A DNA stretch of 41,844 nt. Source: a virus. Shown in pieces: positions 33,626-40,304 of the stretch. Location: IMG/VR virus record IMGVR_UViG_3300047481_000331, positions 1 to 41,844 of that record, one strand, 5' to 3'. The position numbers were made by a program, and so were the translations under genes. The number at the start of each line of letters is the position of its first letter. Position 1 is the first letter of the stretch. The notes under the pieces were generated by a model, which did no database searches, was not told where the DNA came from, and worked only from the letters and a program-made list of their open reading frames with translations.

Positions 33626-34851
33626 ACAAAGACTACTTATTAAACGAAAGTAAAACATTTTGCATGTTTCCCTGGGTGCATTTAAACGCTACCCCTAAGG
33701 GTGATGTGTACCCTTGCTGTAGTAATGATTATACAACTCCAGTGGGTAATACTAAAGAGCATACATTAAAGCAAATCTTTAACAGTCCAAAGATGAAAGA
33801 ACTACGTTTGGACATGTTGAATGAACGTAAGAATAAGATTTGTGATTTCTGTTACAAGCACGAAGAAGCAGGCCCGCATAGTTTTAGAAACTATAGTAAA
33901 GAGCATTTTGCAAAGTACTTTGATGAAGTTGTTCCAACTACAAAAGAAGATGGAACAGTAGACGAATTCAAAATGCGGTACTTTGATATTCGTTTTAGCA
34001 ATATCTGTAACTTTAAATGTCGTACATGTGGTAGCGAGTTCAGCAGTCAATGGGGTGCTGAGATGCAAAAGAACTTTGATCCAAAGCATCCAGTAGTCAT
34101 TCACGTAGACGATGGACACGGTAAGGTGTTGGAAGAAGTACTAACACATATTGAACATATTGATTTGGCATACTTTGCAGGTGGTGAACCACTTATTACA
34201 GACGAACATTATACTATGCTTGAAGAGATGATTCGTTTGGGCAGAACTGATATTACATTGCGATATAATACAAACGCAAGCAATATCAAATATAAAAAGC
34301 ATGACATATTAGACTTATGGAAGCATTTTAAAAAGATTGAACTAAGTTGCAGTATTGACCATTACGGCGAACGTGCTGAATGGTTGCGTAAGGGAACTGA
34401 TTGGGCTAAAGTAGAAAGTAACTTACTTACTTTTAGAGAACTTGACTATATTAGTTTCCAAATGAATACTGTGTTTAGTATTTTTAACTACCCCACAATA
34501 GGAGAATTTTATCAGTACCTTAAAGAGAAAAATATCGTTCGTAGAGAAGATTGGTATCATTCACTGTATTTGGCTGTTCATCCTTCTTATTATTGCGCTA
34601 AGTCATTACCTAAAGAATTAAAGGGCCCTGCTGCCGAAAGTGCATTAAAATGGGCTGATAATAATGACGGTGATGGAACTAGCCTCTCACGACTGGTGCG
34701 TGATGCTGTAAACTTTGCTAGTGATAGGGATCAATGGAGCGAAGTGCGTGAAAGTTTCTTAATGCATACCGGTTCAATCGATAGAATACGTGAAGAAAAC
34801 TTCTGGGAAGTGTTCCCCGAATTAAATAAATTACAAGACTTGTTGGAGTGA
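33622..34851 (+). CDS. Radical SAM enzyme 4, N-terminal twitch-like domain (409 aa)
   Basis: ATGA overlap with the preceding gene. N-terminal Cys: C14, C32, C33, C74 and C77 (FCMFPWVHL, VYPCC, CDFC). Radical SAM motif CNFKCRTC at C129, C133 and C136. GGEP at 187-190, followed by LITDEHY. The C-terminal part has no Cys-rich SPASM block, so the auxiliary cluster site would be only N-terminal. It is a tandem duplicate of enzyme 3, but the C-terminal 120 residues are more diverged than the core, which suggests that the difference in substrate lies there (inference). Confidence 0.88.
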   Translation: MNKDYLLNESKTFCMFPWVHLNATPKGDVYPCCSNDYTTPVGNTKEHTLKQIFNSPKMKELRLDMLNERKNKICDFCYKHEEAGPHSFRNYSKEHFAKYFDEVVPTTKEDGTVDEFKMRYFDIRFSNICNFKCRTCGSEFSSQWGAEMQKNFDPKHPVVIHVDDGHGKVLEEVLTHIEHIDLAYFAGGEPLITDEHYTMLEEMIRLGRTDITLRYNTNASNIKYKKHDILDLWKHFKKIELSCSIDHYGERAEWLRKGTDWAKVESNLLTFRELDYISFQMNTVFSIFNYPTIGEFYQYLKEKNIVRREDWYHSLYLAVHPSYYCAKSLPKELKGPAAESALKWADNNDGDGTSLSRLVRDAVNFASDRDQWSEVRESFLMHTGSIDRIREENFWEVFPELNKLQDLLE

Positions 34852-34853
34852 CA

Positions 34854-36125
34854 ATGGAAAAGGAAGTTGTAAAAAATCTAGTAGAAAATGGCAAGCATTT
34901 CTGTGTATTGCCCTGGGTGCATTTTCATGCATGGCCAGATAAACGTGTATTACCCTGCTGTGTAGCAGATAGTAATATGCCTGTAGCAGAAATTAAGTCA
35001 GACGAATCAATTATTCAGATGATGAATAGTGAAGAATACAAAAAGATGCGTTTGGCTATGATGAACGATGAACATGTTGAGGCATGCAAACGTTGCTATG
35101 ACTTAGAACTTATGGGTACTTGGACTATGCGCCAAAGTCACAATAAGCGTAAAGGTCTAGATTATGTAGATTATATCGTTGACAATACTAACGACGATGG
35201 TAGTCTCAAAGAGTTTGAGATGAAGTACATGGATATACGTTTCAGTAATCTATGTAACATGAAATGTCGTAGTTGCGGACCTAGTTGCTCAAGTCAATGG
35301 GCACAAGAGTTTATGGACAATCGTGGGGAAGAGATGTTTAAGAAGTATTTCCCTAATCAAAAGATTGTTATTAACAACAACGAAGATCAGCAGTTTATGG
35401 CTAAACTAAAGCCATACTTGCGTGACGTAACAGAAGTTTATTTCGCAGGTGGCGAAATTATTATTACTCCTGAACACTATGAGTGTTTAGATTATTGGGT
35501 AGAAAACGATTTATGCGACCAAGTTGAATTAACTTATACAACAAACTTTAGTAGTTTGAAATATAAGAAAGATGTTGACTTGATTGCTTATTGGAAAAAG
35601 TTCCCACAACTTAAGATATGGGCTAGTTTAGATGCTCATGGTGAAGTTGCAGAGTGCATTAGAAAAGGCACCGATTGGGATAGGATCGTCAGGAATATCA
35701 AAGAAGTAAAAGAGCAAGTACCTCATGCTCAGTTTCAGATCACTCCAACAATTTCCATCTGGAACGTCTTTGATTTTCCTGACTTTTTTGATTACATGGT
35801 TGATAACGGCTTTATCGATACTAAGAGTAGCCCAAGATTCAATCTTGCTACTAACCCATGGTATGCTAATATCATGATATTGCCTAAGCACGTTAAGCGT
35901 AGACTTGTTGAGTTATATCGTGTATATCAAGAAAGGTATAAAGACAACATTGATATCTATAATGGTTTCAAAATGATCATTTATAATCTTAGTGTTGGTG
36001 ATGAGAACAAAGGTGGCATACTAGAATTCAAACAATTCAATGATGAACTAGATCAGTTCCGTGACGAAAAGTTTGAAGACCTTGTTCCGGAAATTAAAGA
36101 GGTGTATGAGTGGGCGGCAAGTTAA
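34854..36125 (+). CDS. Radical SAM enzyme 5, N-terminal twitch-like domain, variant GGEI (423 aa)
   Basis: I choose the ATG at 34854 because GGAG ends 5 bases before it. A GTG at 34848 overlapping the previous stop is possible and would add two residues. N-terminal Cys: C17, C35, C36, C78 and C81 (FCVLPWVHFH, LPCC, CKRC). Radical SAM motif CNMKCRSC at C134, C138 and C141, with an extra C145. In the SAM-binding motif the usual GGEP is GGEI (199-202, YFAGGEIIITPEHY). The GGE part that contacts SAM is kept, so activity is still likely. It is more distant from enzymes 2-4 than they are from one another. Confidence 0.85.
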   Translation: MEKEVVKNLVENGKHFCVLPWVHFHAWPDKRVLPCCVADSNMPVAEIKSDESIIQMMNSEEYKKMRLAMMNDEHVEACKRCYDLELMGTWTMRQSHNKRKGLDYVDYIVDNTNDDGSLKEFEMKYMDIRFSNLCNMKCRSCGPSCSSQWAQEFMDNRGEEMFKKYFPNQKIVINNNEDQQFMAKLKPYLRDVTEVYFAGGEIIITPEHYECLDYWVENDLCDQVELTYTTNFSSLKYKKDVDLIAYWKKFPQLKIWASLDAHGEVAECIRKGTDWDRIVRNIKEVKEQVPHAQFQITPTISIWNVFDFPDFFDYMVDNGFIDTKSSPRFNLATNPWYANIMILPKHVKRRLVELYRVYQERYKDNIDIYNGFKMIIYNLSVGDENKGGILEFKQFNDELDQFRDEKFEDLVPEIKEVYEWAAS

Positions 36126-37081
36126 TAGAAATCTTTGCTCCCGAACCATATATTGCAGTAACATGGCAAGTTAATAATTATTGTAACTTTCGCTGTAGTT
36201 ATTGCAACCCTGGCAATTGGGGCGGCGAGAATCCTAATAATGGAAACTTAGACAAGTATCTTGCTAACTTAGAAACGATTGTAGGTCGTTATAAGAAAGC
36301 AGGATACAAACACTTTAAGTTTTTCTTTAGTGGCGGTGAGCCCACTGCCTGGCGTAACTTCATACCTATCTGTGAATGGATACATGAAGCACTACCGCAA
36401 TCTACATTAGCGGTAAACACTAATCTAAGTCGTCCGCTAGCATGGTGGGAAAAGCATCATCATTTGTTTGATGATATTGTTGCTAGTTTCCACGTAGAGT
36501 TCGCCGACAAGAAACGCTACGAAGAGAATAGCATTTTTCTATGCGAACGTGTAAACTATCTTAGCACTAAGATGCTTATGCATGAAGAACGTTTTTGGGA
36601 AGTTGTAGACTTTGCAGAGCATTTAAAAACTGTAATGCCCAATTACTTTATTGAATGGACTCCGTTATACGATGAGTTGAATCACGTTACTGGTCCATGG
36701 CAATATAAGGATCCTGCAAAAACAGAATTCTTTAAGACGCATAATATTGAAATGCAGTTTACTAAAGACAAGCCCGGTAAACGCACAGAGTATACAGTTA
36801 GTTACAATAGATATCAAGACCAATCTACCACTGTTTGCAATGCCAATGACTTAATTGTTAATGGGCAAAACTTCTTCAGTGGTTGGCGTTGTAATGTAGG
36901 TGACTGTATCTTTATTAATACAGTAGGTGATGTTAGTCTAGCCAGTTGTGGGTTAGGTGGACATGTAGGACATATACTAGATGATATCAGCAGAGTAGGT
37001 CCTAAACAAATCACATGCAAGAAAGAAATGTGCATGTGTGGAACTGATATCATTATACCAAAATTCACACTAGATAAATAA
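36110..37081 (+). CDS. Radical SAM enzyme 6 with C-terminal SPASM/twitch-like Cys block (323 aa)
   Basis: GTG start overlapping the previous gene by 16 bases, with GAGGTG upstream. The radical SAM motif CNFRCSYC comes very early (C25, C29, C32), followed by NPGNWGG. SGGEP spans 74-78. There is no N-terminal Cys domain. Instead, seven Cys lie at the C-terminus: C243, C261, C266, C280, C303, C308 and C310 (GWRCNVGDC, SLASCGLGG, CKKEMCMCG). This fits the usual SPASM/twitch position for auxiliary 4Fe-4S clusters. It therefore belongs to a different lineage from enzymes 1-5. Family members modify peptides or sugars, and the substrate here is unknown. A 5-base gap separates it from the next gene. 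Confidence 0.87.
   Translation: MGGKLIEIFAPEPYIAVTWQVNNYCNFRCSYCNPGNWGGENPNNGNLDKYLANLETIVGRYKKAGYKHFKFFFSGGEPTAWRNFIPICEWIHEALPQSTLAVNTNLSRPLAWWEKHHHLFDDIVASFHVEFADKKRYEENSIFLCERVNYLSTKMLMHEERFWEVVDFAEHLKTVMPNYFIEWTPLYDELNHVTGPWQYKDPAKTEFFKTHNIEMQFTKDKPGKRTEYTVSYNRYQDQSTTVCNANDLIVNGQNFFSGWRCNVGDCIFINTVGDVSLASCGLGGHVGHILDDISRVGPKQITCKKEMCMCGTDIIIPKFTLDK
37073..37080 (+). promoter_or_regulatory. GATAAATA at the enzyme 6 stop codon, doubtful late promoter
   Basis: The same octamer as at the structural genes overlaps the stop codon of enzyme 6, but it is only 6 bases before the next ATG (37087). A transcript from it would begin at or next to the start codon and leave no ribosome binding site. 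It may be functional for leaderless reading or be chance, since the last codons LDK plus TAA can give this sequence. Confidence 0.25.
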
Positions 37082-37086
37082 AAATC

Positions 37087-38439
37087 ATGACAGACCTAGA
37101 CAAAGAAAAAATTAAAGTAGTTTACAGTTGGATCGGTCCACGTGGTCCTATGTGGAATACAGAGTTACCTCATGTACTAAGTTTTGCGCAAGTCGCAGAA
37201 GGTGGTCAGACAACATCCAGACATTGGTGGGCAGATGACTTATGGAATAGATTGTTTAGACACCGTAAGCACTCATATGAATTGTATCCTGCGCAGTCTA
37301 TTGAAATAGACGATGAACGACCATTTGTGTTCCCCTTCTCACTTGCTTGGAGAATACCATTTGAACGCTACTTTGTCGGCGGTACAGGACTGTTAGAGTT
37401 CTCTCACATGCCACATCATTTACGCCATTTAGTCAGAAATGCAAATGGTTATATACTAGTGGATTTAAGTGTGGAAGCGTTTATGTCAGACAATGACATA
37501 CGTTCTATCACAAGTTATTTTAGAGACAGTTGCGGTCTGCCACTTAATAAAATAATTTACATGACGGGTTGTATGAATGCTAATCATTTATACGAACGTT
37601 ATTGTGAAAGGTTTAGAGTTCCAAACGATGACTTGAATCGTATGAAGATCATTTCTTATCCATCAAGTCAACAGATATTTGCTACTAATATTGATAACGG
37701 ATCAGTATCAGAGCCTCCATATGATGAAAACTTCATCCCTGAGAAATTGTTTCTAATGTGGAATCGTAGATTCAGAACACATAGAACACAACTTAGTTTG
37801 GCATTGTTCAAAGCAGGATTAGTAGATAGAAGTTACATAAGTTTTAACTTACGTGACCCTGAAAAACAAGATGCAATCTTTAGAGATTCATTCCATCATC
37901 ACACTGTTTTACATTTGGGTGTAACCCCTCAAGATATTGATGCTTTCAATGCTAAGTTGCCATTAGTCATAGACGGTGCAACAAATATCAATGCAATGTG
38001 CGAAGATTTAGATAGTCAGACTAGACCTTACTATCATAATAGTTTGGTAAGCATTGTTACTGAAACTAACTGGGATCTTCCTGAAGTAACACTAACTGAA
38101 AAGTCATTTAAGCCATTGAAAGAAAAGCATCCGTTTATTATAGTTGGCGTGCCCGGTGCATTAAAGTCATTAAGAGAAATGGGATTCAAAACCTTTAATC
38201 AGTTTTGGCCAGAAGATTATGATGATATCGAAGATCCAAACATGAGAATGCAACGTATAGCAACTGTATGCCAATTAATTGGTAGTTGGAATCAGGATCA
38301 GATCAGAGAATTTAGAAGGCAAGTAAAGCCTATCATAGAACATAACTATGAAGTTCTTAAGAAGCCTACTAGCGAAATTGCTGTGAGAAAAATCACAGAA
38401 ATTGTAAGAAGTAACCTTAGGAGAAATCCCGATAAATGA
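37087..38439 (+). CDS. Putative glycosyltransferase with TEK-type motif (450 aa)
   Basis: The C-terminal third contains NSLVSIVTETNWD, then LTEKSFKPLKEKHPFIIVGV, then PGALKSLREMGFKTFNQFWP (about residues 318-375). A 'TEK' followed by a hydrophobic strand ending in 'PFIIVG-x-P' recalls the nucleotide-sugar site of GT-B type enzymes such as GT10 fucosyltransferases and related viral transferases. The middle has LFLMWNRRFRTHRTQLSLAL. The N-terminal half is rich in aromatic and His residues and is not recognised. Neighbours are a radical SAM enzyme and a nucleotide-sugar epimerase (ATGA overlap), which fits sugar work. Donor, possibly the epimerase product, and acceptor are unknown. Confidence 0.5.
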   Translation: MTDLDKEKIKVVYSWIGPRGPMWNTELPHVLSFAQVAEGGQTTSRHWWADDLWNRLFRHRKHSYELYPAQSIEIDDERPFVFPFSLAWRIPFERYFVGGTGLLEFSHMPHHLRHLVRNANGYILVDLSVEAFMSDNDIRSITSYFRDSCGLPLNKIIYMTGCMNANHLYERYCERFRVPNDDLNRMKIISYPSSQQIFATNIDNGSVSEPPYDENFIPEKLFLMWNRRFRTHRTQLSLALFKAGLVDRSYISFNLRDPEKQDAIFRDSFHHHTVLHLGVTPQDIDAFNAKLPLVIDGATNINAMCEDLDSQTRPYYHNSLVSIVTETNWDLPEVTLTEKSFKPLKEKHPFIIVGVPGALKSLREMGFKTFNQFWPEDYDDIEDPNMRMQRIATVCQLIGSWNQDQIREFRRQVKPIIEHNYEVLKKPTSEIAVRKITEIVRSNLRRNPDK

Positions 38440-39413
38440 AAAAGATTTTAATTTGTGGCGCCGGCGGATTCATTGGATCACATTTAGCAAAAGCATTCAA
38501 AGATCAAGGGCATTATGTTATTGGCGCGGATCTAAAACATCCAATATATGAAAAAACTGTAGCCGATGAGTTTTACATCATGGACTTGCGTGAACAAGAA
38601 AGTGTGCGCAAATTAATAACAAGTGACATAGATGAAATTTATCAGTTGGCTGCTGATATGGGTGGCGCCGGCTATATATTTACTGGTGAACATGACGCTG
38701 ACATAATGCATAACAGTTGTCAAATTAATCTTAACATACTACATGAGATGGTACAAAAAAATGTTAAGAATGTTTTCTATAGTTCAAGTGCATGTATGTA
38801 TCCAAGTCATAATCAGGAAGATCCTGACAACCCTTTACTAGCAGAAGATAGTGCATATCCTGCCAATCCGGATAGCGAGTATGGATGGGAAAAACTATTC
38901 AGTGAACGTTTGTATATGACATATGCTAGAAACTATGGCTTGCGTGTACGCATAGCACGTTTTCACAATATATTTGGACCCAATGGTTCTTGGAATAACG
39001 GTAAAGAAAAGGCTCCTGCTGCCTTATGCCGTAAAGTAGCAATGTGTGATGATGGCGGCATAGTAGAAGTTTGGGGTCCGGGCATTCAAACACGTAGTTT
39101 TCTATTCATCGATGAGTGTGTCATAGGCATTCAAAAGATAATGGAAAGTGATTGTGATCAACCTGTAAACTTAGGTAGTACTAGAATGATTAGCATTAAT
39201 GACTTAGTGTTGTTAATTGCAAGCATTGCTAACAAAGTAGTACTAATAAAAAATATTCCAGGACCAATGGGTGTAATGGGACGCAATAGTGACAACGCTC
39301 TAATCAAAGAGTTAGTGGGTTGGACTCCTAACGAAGATTTAGAATATGGATTAAAGATAACATATAACTGGATACAGGAACAAATAAACAATCATGTTCC
39401 TGATCATGATTAA
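38436..39413 (+). CDS. GDP-mannose 3,5-epimerase-like enzyme (325 aa)
   Basis: An extended SDR fold: GAGGFIGSH at 8-16 binds NAD, and YGWEK gives Tyr149 and Lys153. The sequence follows GDP-mannose 3,5-epimerase (GME) closely: ADMGGAGYIFTG, YSSSACMYPSHNQ, RIARFHNIFGPNGSW, GKEKAPAALCRK, WGPGIQTRSFLFIDECV. The two acid/base residues of plant GME have counterparts here, Cys120 (SSAC) and Lys192 (KEKAPAA). GME converts GDP-D-mannose to GDP-L-galactose or GDP-L-gulose. The exact substrate is inferred, and other NDP-sugar epimerases of this clade are possible. The length is slightly below plant GME. AGGAG at 38419-38423 precedes the ATG. It overlaps the previous gene by four bases. Confidence 0.8.
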   Translation: MKKILICGAGGFIGSHLAKAFKDQGHYVIGADLKHPIYEKTVADEFYIMDLREQESVRKLITSDIDEIYQLAADMGGAGYIFTGEHDADIMHNSCQINLNILHEMVQKNVKNVFYSSSACMYPSHNQEDPDNPLLAEDSAYPANPDSEYGWEKLFSERLYMTYARNYGLRVRIARFHNIFGPNGSWNNGKEKAPAALCRKVAMCDDGGIVEVWGPGIQTRSFLFIDECVIGIQKIMESDCDQPVNLGSTRMISINDLVLLIASIANKVVLIKNIPGPMGVMGRNSDNALIKELVGWTPNEDLEYGLKITYNWIQEQINNHVPDHD

Positions 39414-39428
39414 CCTAACGGATAAACA

Positions 39429-40304
39429 ATGAAAAAGTATATAATTGGATTAGGATGTAGTTGGACACAGGGTGAGGGCGGCTACCCAGAAGAAATTTGG
39501 AAAGAATATAACGGCAGAGTTCAATTACGAGGGGTAGATGATTATCATTTACGTAAATACGAACACGAAAACAGTTGGGTAAACGTATTATGTAGAGATC
39601 ATTTCCCTGAATACACTCCTATGAATTTAGGGGCACGGGGTATTGGTAATCGTGCTGCCGTCCACCAGTTGCATTTTTGCGATAGAATAGATTGGAACAA
39701 TAGTACAGGTATTATTGTATTGATGCAAAGCGGATTTGAACGTTTTGACTTCTTCCAACAACATCCCAAACATAGACGTAATCAAGACGATGGCTATAGT
39801 AATGGAGAATATGTACACTACAAATGGCGCACAATGTGGCCCTTCTCAGGCAACGGTGGCGCAGAAGAACCATTATGGGCTGTCTATGAAAGAATGTTAC
39901 ACAGTGATCAATTTGTAGCAAGTGAGCAGTTGATGGCTTTACTAGATTTGCAGACATTTGCTAAAGCACATAACTTTAAAGTTGTTGTAGCCAATGGATT
40001 CAATCAACATCATAGGGGTATAAAAAACTATCTGATAGAGCATGCAGGATATCTTGCTGAAAAATTTAATTGGAACACATTTTTACACGATACAACTCCT
40101 TATGTAGCAATGATTCAAAAACTAGTAGAATTGGATGGTATATTAAAATCAGAAGATTGGGGAATGTATCATCAGACGTATTACAATAGAGATTGGCCCG
40201 CTAAATACTTAACCAACTGTCAAGGTGCCCATCCAACCGTAGAAGGTTATAAAGTGGTTGCTGAAGAGTTGGCTAGATTTATAAGATTGCGTGGGTATGT
40301 CTAA
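39429..40304 (+). CDS. SGNH/GDSL-hydrolase-like protein (291 aa)
   Basis: N-terminal GLGCSWTQGEG puts a candidate nucleophile Ser at 11. NLGARGIGNRAA supplies the block II Gly and block III Asn (Asn74). IIVLMQSGFERFDF follows a strand. Near the end, GAHPTVEGYKVVAEELARFI supplies the block V His (His268). The Asp that usually sits three residues before this His is not present in the standard place. SGNH enzymes are esterases or acetyltransferase-associated hydrolases, and phage members often act on O-acetyl groups of surface sugars. In this position an O-acyl esterase or transferase for the glycan is plausible (inference). It is separated by 15 bases from the epimerase gene. Confidence 0.6.
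   Translation: MKKYIIGLGCSWTQGEGGYPEEIWKEYNGRVQLRGVDDYHLRKYEHENSWVNVLCRDHFPEYTPMNLGARGIGNRAAVHQLHFCDRIDWNNSTGIIVLMQSGFERFDFFQQHPKHRRNQDDGYSNGEYVHYKWRTMWPFSGNGGAEEPLWAVYERMLHSDQFVASEQLMALLDLQTFAKAHNFKVVVANGFNQHHRGIKNYLIEHAGYLAEKFNWNTFLHDTTPYVAMIQKLVELDGILKSEDWGMYHQTYYNRDWPAKYLTNCQGAHPTVEGYKVVAEELARFIRLRGYV

Noticed and set aside
29752-37081. Radical SAM array as a RiPP (modified peptide) cluster
   Set aside because: No short precursor peptide gene, protease or exporter was seen among the overlapping genes. The neighbours are sugar enzymes. A virion protein as the substrate cannot be excluded.
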